64,000 nt of DNA from CAYSCZ01 sp051155775 (lineage in GTDB: Bacteria; Bacteroidota; Bacteroidia; Cytophagales; Cyclobacteriaceae), in NCBI GenBank assembly GCA_051155775.1, contig DAXETV010000046.1:32983-96982 (forward strand), given 5' to 3'. Below the pieces are notes generated by a model. The model worked only from the letters and a program-made list of their open reading frames with translations, did no database searches and was not told the origin of the DNA. The translations under genes were made by a program, and so were the position numbers. Of this stretch, positions 54,417 through 63,865 are shown in pieces. The stretch's first letter is position 1, and every line of letters starts with the position of its first letter.

Positions 54417-55469
54417 ATGGGGAAAATTTTCTTTAGAATAATTGTATTGATTCCTTTACTTTCAGGTTGTTCCAATCCTGAGGAAGAAATCATTGATGGT
54501 ACATCACCACAGGTGAATCAGCTGACGCCGTCCGCCAGAGGTGGAGCACCTTCTGTTTGGATTGAAGAGCAAGGGTCTATGCTTTTTTTCGGTGGAATGA
54601 ACCCCATAACCGGAGACACCTGGAAATATGTTACGGCGGAAAATGAATGGGCTGATGTAACAATGGAAGGCTCTAACAGACCATCAAACAGATGTCACCA
54701 TACCCTGGTTACAAATCAATCAAACAGCATCATTTTTTTGTTTGGAGGGTTTACATTTTCGCAGCGTTTCAACGACAGTTGGATTTTTGATAAAGAAGCT
54801 AATATCTGGACGGAACTGTCAACATCAGGAGAATTGCCCGAACCGAGATGTTTGCATACATCATCTTTTGTAGAGCAGGAAAATCAGGTTTTTGTTTATG
54901 GCGGAATCGAAGGTGGTGGCGTTGCCTCCGGTGATTTTTTTGAGGATACTTATCTATTTGATATCGAAAACTCTAATTGGGATAAGATTGAAACAAGTGA
55001 CCAGCCAGGTAAGCTTTCAGGCGCTGTAAGTTTTTATTCAGAAACAAATCATGCAGTTTATTTATGGGGCGGAAAGCGTGTAGATATTTATCCTAATAAT
55101 TTGTGGAAGTTTGATCTAAATAAAATGGATTGGAATATAGTCGAAATTACTGGTGAGAAACCACTTGGCAGAGAGGATCCCATCTATTTCTGGGACTCCA
55201 ATGTGAATCAATTATATGTAGCCTTAGGGAGCAATACCACCGTTTCCGGAGGCCTGGTTAATGACGCCTACCTTTTAGATTTGGAGCAGATGTCATGGGA
55301 TAAGCAGGCTGGCGACTTACCGCCGGAAAGATGGAGAGCATCGGTAGCATATGACCCGGATGCTGCCATGGGTTATATGTTTGGAGGTTGGATTGATTTT
55401 GGCAATCTGATGTTGGACGATACCTGGGCTTTTGATTTTAATAAACTTGAATGGGACATAATTGACTAG
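54417..55469 (+). CDS. Kelch-repeat lipoprotein
   Basis: 350 residues. Signal peptide with lipobox LSGC (Cys 18). Five to six Kelch motifs form a beta-propeller: repeats of a GG pair followed some residues on by W and F (FFGGMNPITGDTWKYV, FLFGGFTFSQRFNDSWIFD, FVYGGIEGGG, YLWGGKRVDIYPNNLWKFD, YMFGGWIDFGNLMLDDTWAF). Likely binds a protein or glycan at the cell surface. It ends three bases from the convergent ion-channel gene. Confidence 0.85.
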   Translation: MGKIFFRIIVLIPLLSGCSNPEEEIIDGTSPQVNQLTPSARGGAPSVWIEEQGSMLFFGGMNPITGDTWKYVTAENEWADVTMEGSNRPSNRCHHTLVTNQSNSIIFLFGGFTFSQRFNDSWIFDKEANIWTELSTSGELPEPRCLHTSSFVEQENQVFVYGGIEGGGVASGDFFEDTYLFDIENSNWDKIETSDQPGKLSGAVSFYSETNHAVYLWGGKRVDIYPNNLWKFDLNKMDWNIVEITGEKPLGREDPIYFWDSNVNQLYVALGSNTTVSGGLVNDAYLLDLEQMSWDKQAGDLPPERWRASVAYDPDAAMGYMFGGWIDFGNLMLDDTWAFDFNKLEWDIID

Positions 55470-55472
55470 CGT

Positions 55473-56546
55473 TTAAATTTTCGATAAATCGTACTCATTT
55501 AACAGTGTTTCCCAGTCGGTAGATTCTGTGATCTCCACCAGACGGTTGGATATTTCTTCCTGGATGTTTTCTGACAGATTTTCACTCATTCCAAATGAGT
55601 AAAGTTGCAAATTGAAACGGATAGGTAACTTCTCTAAACCCTTAAAATTTTCTTCTTGATTGATCAAATATTCCATGATGGGTTCATCATACATAAAAGC
55701 CTCTATTTGTTTGTTCTTTAATGCATTTACTGCTTCTGCCACCGAGGAGTAGGAATTTATTTCTTTGAAAAACTTCTTTTCCAGCCAGTTCAACGTTGCA
55801 GAGGAGGAGATGGTGCCTATTTCTTTTTCTTTGAAATCCATAACATTGTTTTGATTCCAGCTTAATTGGTTTACCGTAAGCGAGGATGCGATACTTGCCG
55901 TAAAACCCGAAATGATGATAATAGCAGCAAACATCCAGATTAATGCAATAATTCTACCAGCGCTGCTGCGCGGTGACTTGTCTCCGTATCCCACGGTTGT
56001 CATGGTAACCGCCGACCACCAAATGCCACTCCATATCCCTTTTAAGCTGGGATCAAACTCATCTTTATTATGCTTTCGTTCAAAAACCCAAACCAACAGT
56101 CCGAAAATCAGGATTACCAGGAAAAGCGCAAATACCGCTCTGAAGAAGTTCAGGGAAAAGAATGAACCTATAAACTGCAATCCCTTGTTGATGGCGGAGG
56201 TTTCCCGGATTAATGTGGTGGAGTTAGAAACAAAGTAAGGGTGCGTAAAATCCATGGTCTTGCTTCTTTGGCTCGTAATTGTAAGCGGGTTCAGGCCTAA
56301 ATCAATATCTTTATTATTTATTGCTTCTATCATATCATCTAACGGCATTTCAATAAGCCGGTAAGGTATGTTTAAGTCTTTCATGATTTCTTCCCATAAC
56401 CAGTGGCTGATACCATTTAATTTCCCATTATCATTTTCAATCACAAAAGGAGGCGAATTATAATAACCTATTTTTAAGGTATCCGGTGATTGTGAGTTAA
56501 CACAGAAATGGCTCAGACATAAAAAGATAATCGCTAAATTTCTCAT
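55473..56546 (-). CDS. GluR0-like ligand-gated potassium channel (ionotropic glutamate receptor family)
   Basis: I use the ATG at 56546, which gives the signal peptide RNLAIIFLCLSHFCVNSQS; a longer frame starts at 56606. Order: first half of a periplasmic binding domain (LKIGYYNSPPFVIENDNGKL, LDLGLNPLTITSQRSKTMDF-like), membrane segment (FFRAVFALFLVILIFGLLVWVFE), pore loop with the potassium filter TTVGYGD (SAVTMTTVGYGDKSPRS), second pore helix (IIALIWMFAAIIIISGFTASI), then the second half of the binding domain (EIGTISSSATLNWLEKKFF, AFMYDEPIMEYLINQEE). This split is the prokaryotic iGluR arrangement. The ligand, probably an amino acid, is inferred. Confidence 0.9.
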   Translation of the reverse strand: MRNLAIIFLCLSHFCVNSQSPDTLKIGYYNSPPFVIENDNGKLNGISHWLWEEIMKDLNIPYRLIEMPLDDMIEAINNKDIDLGLNPLTITSQRSKTMDFTHPYFVSNSTTLIRETSAINKGLQFIGSFFSLNFFRAVFALFLVILIFGLLVWVFERKHNKDEFDPSLKGIWSGIWWSAVTMTTVGYGDKSPRSSAGRIIALIWMFAAIIIISGFTASIASSLTVNQLSWNQNNVMDFKEKEIGTISSSATLNWLEKKFFKEINSYSSVAEAVNALKNKQIEAFMYDEPIMEYLINQEENFKGLEKLPIRFNLQLYSFGMSENLSENIQEEISNRLVEITESTDWETLLNEYDLSKI

Positions 56547-56675
56547 GAAGATAAATTTGAGGATCAAATTAATATTTAATTGAATGAAATAAAATATACA
56601 AACCAATCCACGAAAAACATTTAATGATTTTGCTTTTTAAATGTTGATGGATTAAGCTTTCTTTATAATACAAAT

Positions 56676-58295
56676 ATGATTCTCATGAATAATAAAGCAT
56701 TACCCAAAGTGGCATATTTCTGTATGGAATATGCTTTAGAAAGTTCATTTAAATTATACGCTGGTGGTCTTGGCATTCTGGCAGGCGATTATCTGAAAGG
56801 AGCGAAAGATCATAGATTTCCGATTGTGGGTATCGGATTACTTTGGAAACAGGGATACACCGACCAGATGCTTGATGAAGAAGGAAACCCTTATGATGCT
56901 TATCATAATTATACATATGATTTTCTGGAAGATACAGAGGTTATAGTTGAAGTTACCATTCGAAAGCGTAAGGTAAAGTGCAAAGTATGGAAGGTTGATT
57001 GCTTTGGAAATGTCCCGCTTTATTTACTGGATACAGATGTAAAAGGTAATGATGATGCCTGGATAACGGGCCAGTTATATGGGTGGTTCGCTGAAGAACG
57101 TGTGGCACAGGAAATGGTCCTTGGCATTGGAGGGGTAAGAGCACTGCGCGCATTGGATATAGACGTAGATGTCTATCATTTTAATGAAGGTCATGCTTTA
57201 TTTGCTGGTTTTGAGTTGATCAAAGAAAAAATAGATGATGGATTAGATTATGAAGAGGCTTTACATAAAACAAGAAATGAGATTGCATTCACCACTCATA
57301 CACCCGTGGTTCAGGGTAATGAATCACATACTATCGACCGGCTAATGTATATGGGTGCAAACAATGGAATATTTTCCCGGACCAAACTAAGGGAATTAGG
57401 GGGTAGCCCATTCAATATGACGGTGGCAGCACTGAGATTATCAAAGAAAGCAAATACTGTGGCACAACTCCATAATGAAACGGCAAATAAAATGTGGGAG
57501 AAAGTGAAGGATCGTGCGGAAATAATTGGAATAACCAATGCTATTCACATTCCTACCTGGGTAGATAAGAGAATGATCCATGCAGCTGAAGAAGGAGGCG
57601 ATCTATGGTCCATTCATTTTAAAAACAAAGAGAAGCTCATAAATTATGTCTATGACCACAATGGTGTAAATCTCAATCCTGAGGTTTTAACCCTTGGATT
57701 TGCAAGAAGAGCCGTACCCTATAAAAGAAGTGATCTGATATTTTCCAGACCACGGACTATTGAACCTCTACTAAAAAATAAAAAGCTGCAAATAATATTC
57801 TCCGGAAGAGCCCATCCATTAGATGATACCGGCAAAGCAATCATTAAGAGGATAGTTGATATTTCTAAAAAATATCCGGAGTCTGTGGTTTTCTTGCAGA
57901 ACTATGACATGAAGGTGGGTGCTTTATTGACCTCAGGTGCTGATGTTTGGTTGAATAATCCAAGAAGGCCTAAAGAGGCAAGTGGCACATCGGGTATGAA
58001 AGCCGCCATGAATGGGGTATTAAACGTCAGTATTTTGGATGGCTGGTGGCCGGAAGCTTGTGAGCATGGAGTAAATGGTTGGCAGTTTGGAGATGGCTTT
58101 GAAAGTAAAGGTGTTAAAAAACAGGACAAACATGATATCAAAGCGTTGTATGAAGTTTTGCTTAACGAGGTTATTCCTACCTATTATGGTAATCGTGAGC
58201 AGTGGATAGAAATGATGAAACAAAGCATTCTTAGCACCAAGGAAAGGTTTGCTGTTCGAAGGATGTTGGATGAATATTATAAATTGTTGTACTAA
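56676..58295 (+). CDS. Alpha-glucan phosphorylase (GT35)
   Basis: Releases glucose-1-phosphate from glycogen-like glucans using pyridoxal phosphate; 539 residues, the short bacterial type. Begins KVAYFCMEYALESSFKLYAGGLGILAGD, with the GGLGxLAGD substrate motif. Further on HFNEGHALFAGF, FTTHTPVVQGNE, and LGFARRAVPYKRSDLIF. The cofactor-binding stretch RPKEASGTSGMKAAMNGVLN corresponds to EASGTGNMK of the family, with the Lys present. Start could be the fourth codon, also ATG. It is divergent from the ion-channel gene and 64 bases before the next gene. Confidence 0.92.
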   Translation: MILMNNKALPKVAYFCMEYALESSFKLYAGGLGILAGDYLKGAKDHRFPIVGIGLLWKQGYTDQMLDEEGNPYDAYHNYTYDFLEDTEVIVEVTIRKRKVKCKVWKVDCFGNVPLYLLDTDVKGNDDAWITGQLYGWFAEERVAQEMVLGIGGVRALRALDIDVDVYHFNEGHALFAGFELIKEKIDDGLDYEEALHKTRNEIAFTTHTPVVQGNESHTIDRLMYMGANNGIFSRTKLRELGGSPFNMTVAALRLSKKANTVAQLHNETANKMWEKVKDRAEIIGITNAIHIPTWVDKRMIHAAEEGGDLWSIHFKNKEKLINYVYDHNGVNLNPEVLTLGFARRAVPYKRSDLIFSRPRTIEPLLKNKKLQIIFSGRAHPLDDTGKAIIKRIVDISKKYPESVVFLQNYDMKVGALLTSGADVWLNNPRRPKEASGTSGMKAAMNGVLNVSILDGWWPEACEHGVNGWQFGDGFESKGVKKQDKHDIKALYEVLLNEVIPTYYGNREQWIEMMKQSILSTKERFAVRRMLDEYYKLLY

Positions 58296-58359
58296 GATTG
58301 ACTATTAGGTTTTATTTTTTCAATTTCAAGGCTTGTTTAAGCTCAAATTTTTAGCGTAG

Positions 58360-59562
58360 ATGGGGAGGATTTATAATCAGGTAATAGAGGACGAATTAGA
58401 AGTAGGCAGGGTTATTGGTGAGGTGCGGGGAGATGAGCCAGGGCCCACTCTGGTTTTTATAGGTGGCATGCATGGGAATGAAGCTTCTGGAGTTTTTGCT
58501 TTAAACACCGTCATTGAGCACCTGAAAAAAAAGAAATTGCCAGTAAAAGGAAGCATTCATGCATTGAGTGGCAACCTAACAGCACTGGAACAAAGCAAGC
58601 GCTTTCACAAACACGACCTTAATCGATTGTGGACAAAGGACAAAATAAGATTAATTGAGAATGGCACCGATAATCTTCATCAAGATCAGCTGGAGCAAAA
58701 AGAGCTCCTGGATAAGTTAAAAGAAATCATCGCTAACGAGCACCCACCTTTTTATTTTCTGGACCTCCATACAACTTCAAGTTTAACGGTGCCTTTCATG
58801 CTGATCAATGATACCATATTTAATAGACGGTTTGCGGATAAGTTTCCAATTCCTGTTATTCATGGTATTGAAGAGTTCCTTCATGGAGCGATATTAAGCT
58901 ATATTAATGAATTAGGATACAATGCAGCAGGATTTGAAGCAGGCGCCCATGACGATCCGGAAGCCATTGAAAATCACATTTCCTTTATTTACATGGTAAT
59001 GGTTAATACAGGATGTGTGAAGGAGGGGCAAGTAGAAGATTACCATTATTGGTATCAGCGATTAGAGAGCATTCCGGCGGATACCCTGCACATCTACGAA
59101 ATCAGACACAGACATCAAATAAAACCGAAAGAAGATTTTAAGATGAAAGCGTTCTACTTCAACTTTCAACGAGTTTTTAAAGGTGAAAAGCTGGCTTTGA
59201 GTAATGGTATTGAAGTAAGATCTCCAATAAATGGCCGGATCTTCATGCCTAAGTACCAATTACAAGGTGATGATGGCTTTTTTATTGTGGTTAAGGCCTC
59301 AAAACTTTTTATGTATTTTTCAAAATTAGTACGGCAGTGGCGTCTGGATAAGTTATTGCCCATACTGCCAGGAATAAGAAGGGATAAGCACCATAAAGGC
59401 ACACTATATGTGAACCTTAACATAGCACGCTTCTTTGCTAAGGAAATCTTTCACTTACTGGGTTATAGAAGTCGACAGGTTGACAAGACCCACCTCATCA
59501 TTAAAAATCAGGAAATATGTGCCCGTAAAGAAGACTACCTTACAGCACCCTGGAATAAATAA
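58360..59562 (+). CDS. Succinylglutamate desuccinylase/aspartoacylase family zinc hydrolase
   Basis: 400 residues, soluble. Zinc ligands are visible as GGMHGNEASGVFAL (His and Glu, near residue 39) and YFLDLHTTSS (His near 139). NLTALEQSKRFHKHDLNRLW holds the conserved Arg/Asn of the substrate pocket, and AAGFEAGAHDD near 195 has the catalytic Glu. The C-terminal part (about 245-400) includes a barrel-like GIEVRSPINGRIFMP and goes beyond the catalytic domain. It probably removes an acyl group from an amino acid derivative; the substrate is unknown. Confidence 0.88.
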   Translation: MGRIYNQVIEDELEVGRVIGEVRGDEPGPTLVFIGGMHGNEASGVFALNTVIEHLKKKKLPVKGSIHALSGNLTALEQSKRFHKHDLNRLWTKDKIRLIENGTDNLHQDQLEQKELLDKLKEIIANEHPPFYFLDLHTTSSLTVPFMLINDTIFNRRFADKFPIPVIHGIEEFLHGAILSYINELGYNAAGFEAGAHDDPEAIENHISFIYMVMVNTGCVKEGQVEDYHYWYQRLESIPADTLHIYEIRHRHQIKPKEDFKMKAFYFNFQRVFKGEKLALSNGIEVRSPINGRIFMPKYQLQGDDGFFIVVKASKLFMYFSKLVRQWRLDKLLPILPGIRRDKHHKGTLYVNLNIARFFAKEIFHLLGYRSRQVDKTHLIIKNQEICARKEDYLTAPWNK

Positions 59563-59570
59563 AAAACATA

Positions 59571-59714
59571 CTAATGTTTCCGGACCATCTTTAGAATTTT
59601 TATATTCAGAATAATGAATCTATAAAATTGCCATATCATGTTAGTCCTGAAAAACTTTATCGATTTCGTTGGCACCGGTGCAAAGAAGTTTTGTTTGTAT
59701 GGTTCTCTTTTCAT
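59571..59714 (-). CDS. Small basic membrane-associated protein linked to SQR
   Basis: 47 residues, below usual gene-calling limits. Sequence parts: MKREPYKQNFFAPVPTKS, then FFRTNMIWQFYRFIILNIK, ending KMVRKH. The composition (basic ends, aromatic-hydrophobic middle with W-Q-F-x-R-F-I) looks like a small protein family I have seen in Bacteroidota, but I cannot name it. It starts 13 bases after the SQR stop on the same strand, so it is very likely cotranscribed and may help hold SQR at the membrane. Confidence 0.72.
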   Translation of the reverse strand: MKREPYKQNFFAPVPTKSIKFFRTNMIWQFYRFIILNIKILKMVRKH

Positions 59715-59727
59715 GTCTTTTAATTTG

Positions 59728-61188
59728 TTATTCTGGAATTAACTGCCATCCTGGTTTTCCTTTTGCTTTATATAAGAATCCAAAGTGTAGTAAGTGTTTG
59801 ATCCAATGTCCGGCAAGTCCTATTTCACCCGTTGTGAAATTAATGTCACGCCCTCCATTCGGATAATTATCATAATCCGGTATGATTGGATACATCGTCA
59901 TGGTAGCAGCTGTACCTGAAAATACATTGGCACCGGCTGATGCAATACAGGCGGCACCCATTTTAGCCATAGAAGCTTTTCTGGTTGGTTTATCAGCTTT
60001 ATTATTCATCATATCAGCGATGTTGTAGGCTACTTTACGTGCCATCACCCCGGATGGCATTCCCGTACGAGGCACTGCAGGAAATATTGGATTACCATTT
60101 TTCCCAAACATAGGTTTTGATACGGCATGCGGAGGGGCAAAGGCAATACCTACGGAATAGATATTATCATAGGATGGATTTTGGTACAAGGATGGCCAAT
60201 CCTCCGGTTTCCATTCGTTGTAATCTTTCTTGGTGTAATCAGCGTCAACTTTCATGAACTTATTTGGGGCAAACAGGTTATCGGTAATGTCTTGATCCTG
60301 CTTATCGAAAGCCTGAATGCCAACACCTGAAAATGGTGGAAGAAGCATCGCAAAATCAAAATCCTGAGTCCCTTCATTACCCGCTATCGTTTCATAGGCA
60401 ATGGTTTTCTCACCGACTTCCTGAACATGGGAACGCGTGATCCAATTGATGCCGCGTTCAGTAAACAAAGATTCAGTAAATACCTTGCTGTGCGTTTCAT
60501 AACCGCCTCTGCGAATATGCATTCCACCCATACCAAAGTCTCCCAATTCCTGCTCATTTGAAACATAGTATATCTCTGCTTTATCACGAACTTTTTGTCG
60601 CCTTAATTCAAATTCTACATTGAAAAGATACTCGAACGCTGCTCCCTGGCATGTACAGGTTCCATGACCGGTGCCAATAATAAATTTCTGCTTTTCACCT
60701 TTTTTCATCCTTTCGATGGATTCCCCCAACTTTTTATAGGCATGATCCGCATGACCATAGGTGCAAACGGACAGTGAGTTTTTATCAGGTCCCAGACCCG
60801 GTGTTGCTTCAAACTTTAGTTTTGGTCCGGTAGCATTAATCAGGTAGTCGTAAGATACCGCTTCTATCTCACCTTTTTTACCGGGATCAGTTCGCTCAAC
60901 TTTCACAAAAGGCTTATCAGCGGAGCAGTTACCCTCTGGATGTATACTTATTGCTTTAGCCTGAACAAATGAAATTTGTTTGCTTTTGTAAACAGGGGCC
61001 AGTTCAAAAGTCACATCTTTTGGTTTCATCAGACCAACACCAACCCAGATGTTTGAAGGTATCCAATTCCACTTGCTATTGGGTGATATAACAATTACCT
61101 CATGATTTTTTTTAGATAATAGTTTCCTGGCATGTAATGCAGCCGTATGCCCTGATATGCCTGCTCCTAATATGACTAACTTTCCCAT
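59728..61188 (-). CDS. Sulfide:quinone oxidoreductase
   Basis: FAD enzyme that oxidises sulfide and reduces quinone at the inner membrane. I place the start at the ATG at 61188 (MGKLVILGAGISGHTAALHAR), where the FAD motif begins at residue 3; the longer frame from 61323 adds 45 residues without family character. 486 residues. Redox-active cysteines are candidates in HGTCTCQGAAFEYLF and SLSVCTYGHA; MLLPPFSGVGIQAF and PAVPRTGMPSGVMARKVAYNI match the FAD/quinone end. The C-terminal part includes MAKMGAACIASAGANVFSG. A near-palindrome lies upstream. A small gene follows in the same unit. Confidence 0.88.
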   Translation of the reverse strand: MGKLVILGAGISGHTAALHARKLLSKKNHEVIVISPNSKWNWIPSNIWVGVGLMKPKDVTFELAPVYKSKQISFVQAKAISIHPEGNCSADKPFVKVERTDPGKKGEIEAVSYDYLINATGPKLKFEATPGLGPDKNSLSVCTYGHADHAYKKLGESIERMKKGEKQKFIIGTGHGTCTCQGAAFEYLFNVEFELRRQKVRDKAEIYYVSNEQELGDFGMGGMHIRRGGYETHSKVFTESLFTERGINWITRSHVQEVGEKTIAYETIAGNEGTQDFDFAMLLPPFSGVGIQAFDKQDQDITDNLFAPNKFMKVDADYTKKDYNEWKPEDWPSLYQNPSYDNIYSVGIAFAPPHAVSKPMFGKNGNPIFPAVPRTGMPSGVMARKVAYNIADMMNNKADKPTRKASMAKMGAACIASAGANVFSGTAATMTMYPIIPDYDNYPNGGRDINFTTGEIGLAGHWIKHLLHFGFLYKAKGKPGWQLIPE

Positions 61189-61284
61189 TTTAAAAATTAT
61201 TACACATGAAAATATTGATACTTGTTCATGTGATAAACTTACTGGTACCAAAAACCACCAAGAATGACAGTGGATACATTCAAT

Positions 61285-61300
61285 TATGATAATTGTCATA
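61285..61300. promoter_or_regulatory. Near-palindrome between SQR and aminotransferase genes
   Basis: TATGATAATTGTCATA, symmetric but for one T-G pair, with TGA/TCA half-sites as in Crp/Fnr-family operators. It lies about 100 bases upstream of SQR and 85 upstream of the divergent aminotransferase. Confidence 0.4.
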
Positions 61301-61384
61301 GTTGAAGATCCTGCCTGCACCATTCACTATATTTTTGATATTATTTCGCTTAACCTTGCATTTATTTTTTAAAAGCTTATTTAT

Positions 61385-62686
61385 ATGAGAAATCAATTAT
61401 TGAGGCTGGGTGCAGATGAATTATCCTATGAAATAAGAGGAATTGTTAAAAAAGCAGAACAGATACAAAAATTAGGGTATAAAATTCATTGGGAAAACAT
61501 AGGGGATCCAATCCATAAGAATAGAAAGCTGCCGGATTGGATGAAAACAATAGTTATCAATACTTTGCAGGATGATCGTTCCTTTGGATATAGTCATTCC
61601 AAAGGCTTATACGAAACCCGAAGTTTTTTAGCAGCAAAAACAAACGCGCTGGGAGGCGCTCAGATTACAGAAGAAGACATCACCTTTTTTAATGGTTTGG
61701 GGGATGCTATAGCCAAAATTTATCAATATTTAGTGCCAACAGCCCGGGTGATAGGTCCTTCACCAGCTTATTCTACCCATTCATCGGCTGAAGCCGCGCA
61801 TGCTAATGCACATCCCATTACTTATAAGTTAGATCCAGATAATAATTGGTACCCTGACCTGGATGATATTAGGCTTAAGGTAAAGTACAACGAATCTATA
61901 GTGGGTATTTTGATCATTAACCCTGATAACCCAACCGGAATGGTATATCCAAAAGAGATATTGGAGGAAATAGTAGGTATCGCCAGGGATTATGACCTCT
62001 TTTTGGTATTCGATGAGATTTACCAAAACCTGATTTATAATGGTGCATCTACGGTTCGGATGGCTGAAATCATTGATGATGTGCCGGGACTATCTTTAAA
62101 GGGAATATCAAAGGAATTTCCATGGCCCGGAGCCAGGTGTGGCTGGGTTGAATATTACAATAGAATAAAAGACCCTGAATTTGAGCGCTTATGTTTGACA
62201 TTAGACAATGCGAAAATGATAGAGGTTAGCTCAACGACCTTACCTCAGAAAGTGATCCCTAAAATCATGAGTGAACCTAAATATCAGGAATTTCTAAATG
62301 AAACCAATCAACATATTGGTCAGAGGAGTAAAGAGTTAACCAAAGTTTTTCAGGATTTGAAAGGTATAAAGTTCAATTTAACCAACGGTGCTTTCTACAA
62401 CACCATCATCTTTGAGCAAAATGCTTTAAGGCCTGAACAACGAATGAATATCGAGGATCAAAGGATTAGTGAATTGCTTCAATCATGGGTTGAGCCTGAT
62501 ATGCCTTTGGATAGGCGATTTGTTTATTATTTGCTGGCAGCATATAGAATTTGTGTTGTACCTATTTCTAGTTTTTGCTCTGACTTGTTAGGTTTTAGGA
62601 TGACGTTGCTTGAGGAAGATGATCAGGAAAGAAGAATAACTTACAATGGCATTAGGGATGGCATCAAAGAATACTTAAGCGTTTAG
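61385..62686 (+). CDS. Class I/II aminotransferase
   Basis: PLP-dependent aminotransferase of 433 residues. Substrate region NIGDPIHKNRKLPDW, cofactor contacts in NGLGDAIAKIYQYLV, the NPDNPTGMVYPKEIL motif with Asn and Pro, FDEIYQNLIYNG, and the PLP Lys in LKGISKEFPWPGARCGWVEYY. The C-terminus has the conserved Arg in YRICVVPIS. It resembles aspartate/alanine-type enzymes; the substrate cannot be assigned. It overlaps the convergent phosphotriesterase-family gene by four bases. Confidence 0.9.
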   Translation: MRNQLLRLGADELSYEIRGIVKKAEQIQKLGYKIHWENIGDPIHKNRKLPDWMKTIVINTLQDDRSFGYSHSKGLYETRSFLAAKTNALGGAQITEEDITFFNGLGDAIAKIYQYLVPTARVIGPSPAYSTHSSAEAAHANAHPITYKLDPDNNWYPDLDDIRLKVKYNESIVGILIINPDNPTGMVYPKEILEEIVGIARDYDLFLVFDEIYQNLIYNGASTVRMAEIIDDVPGLSLKGISKEFPWPGARCGWVEYYNRIKDPEFERLCLTLDNAKMIEVSSTTLPQKVIPKIMSEPKYQEFLNETNQHIGQRSKELTKVFQDLKGIKFNLTNGAFYNTIIFEQNALRPEQRMNIEDQRISELLQSWVEPDMPLDRRFVYYLLAAYRICVVPISSFCSDLLGFRMTLLEEDDQERRITYNGIRDGIKEYLSV

Positions 62687-63699
62687 ATCCTCCTGATTTT
62701 TACGCTAAAAGCCTTCTGAGGATTATTTCTGGTGAGCAGATTAATATCTTTATTACTGTATCCCTCCATTTCGAGTTTCGGAATAAAATCCGTCATTAAG
62801 GCTTCAAATGGTCTGACAGGGCCGCCTGTCGGGAATCCATTACCATCATGCGATAAAAGGACTTGATTCATGTAACCTGCATCAGCAAGTCCATTCAGTA
62901 ATCTTAAGGTATGATTTATTATTTTTGAATCATTTTTCACCCCGTCAAGAGAAATCCATGCACCTTCTTTAGCTGCATAAAGCAGTGGTTCAACCTGGTC
63001 ATTATTTTGTGCATGGACCCAAATCCAGCCGCTGGGATGCATACCAGTGTTTTTTATGGCTTCTAATTGTTGAAAAGCTGCATTTTTATTGTCTCCTGTA
63101 TGCACCTGCACCGTCAAACCAGTCTTTAAGTGCGCATGAGCACCTGCTATGACTAACTTTTTATCAATCTCTGATAGAGGTCCGCCATCAACAGCCAACT
63201 TTATAAAGCCAGGTTTTATTCCAGTATTATTGATACCATGTGTCCATTCCTGAACCCATATTCCGGCAATTGCTTCAGAAGTCATATTATAAGCCTTCTT
63301 TGGAATATACCGGTCATTAGCGGCCCCATACCAACCGGTATTGGTTATGATGTTCATCTTTGCTTTTTCGGATATCTCCTTAAGCAGGTTAACGTTTCTA
63401 CCAAAATATGCTGTGGTACATTCAATGATAGTATTGCATCCCATCGATTTAACTTTTTCAAGATATGGAACGACCTGCTGAAATAGCTTTTGTTTGTTAT
63501 ATTTTCCGGTATATTCAGCTTGCGCCCCAAAGTTTGACATAATATGTTCATGGGGCAGTACAAGTCCTAATTTATTGGATTGTATTTTCCCTGAGACAGT
63601 CATGACGTAATCTTCCGCTTTTGGCCTGAGGGTTAAATTTGTAATCACGGGAAAGGAAAGGCCTCCCAGGATGTAGCTTACGAAGTATCTTCTTTGCAT
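62683..63699 (-). CDS. Exported phosphotriesterase-family (amidohydrolase) protein
   Basis: 338 residues. N-terminus MQRRYFVSYILGGLSFPVI has Arg-Arg before a hydrophobic stretch, suggesting Tat export. Metal ligands of the family are present: HxH as LPHEHIMS, a carbamylated-Lys candidate in GFIKLAVDGG, His in VQVHTGDN and VHAQNND, and Asp in LSHDGNG. Relatives are lactonases and esterases; true phosphotriesterase activity is not implied. Convergent with the aminotransferase gene, four-base overlap. Confidence 0.87.
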   Translation of the reverse strand: MQRRYFVSYILGGLSFPVITNLTLRPKAEDYVMTVSGKIQSNKLGLVLPHEHIMSNFGAQAEYTGKYNKQKLFQQVVPYLEKVKSMGCNTIIECTTAYFGRNVNLLKEISEKAKMNIITNTGWYGAANDRYIPKKAYNMTSEAIAGIWVQEWTHGINNTGIKPGFIKLAVDGGPLSEIDKKLVIAGAHAHLKTGLTVQVHTGDNKNAAFQQLEAIKNTGMHPSGWIWVHAQNNDQVEPLLYAAKEGAWISLDGVKNDSKIINHTLRLLNGLADAGYMNQVLLSHDGNGFPTGGPVRPFEALMTDFIPKLEMEGYSNKDINLLTRNNPQKAFSVKIRRI

Positions 63700-63865
63700 A
63701 ATGTAAGGTCAATGAATCGTAATTAAATCTAAAAATTCAATTATTTGAATTTTCTTTGTCACTGCAAATATTTTATTTTGATTTTTAATCTGGATATAAA
63801 TTTTTATTTTAGTGTTAGAAATACTTAAACCATCACTTTAAGTACTCTAGGCATAAAAATCCTTT

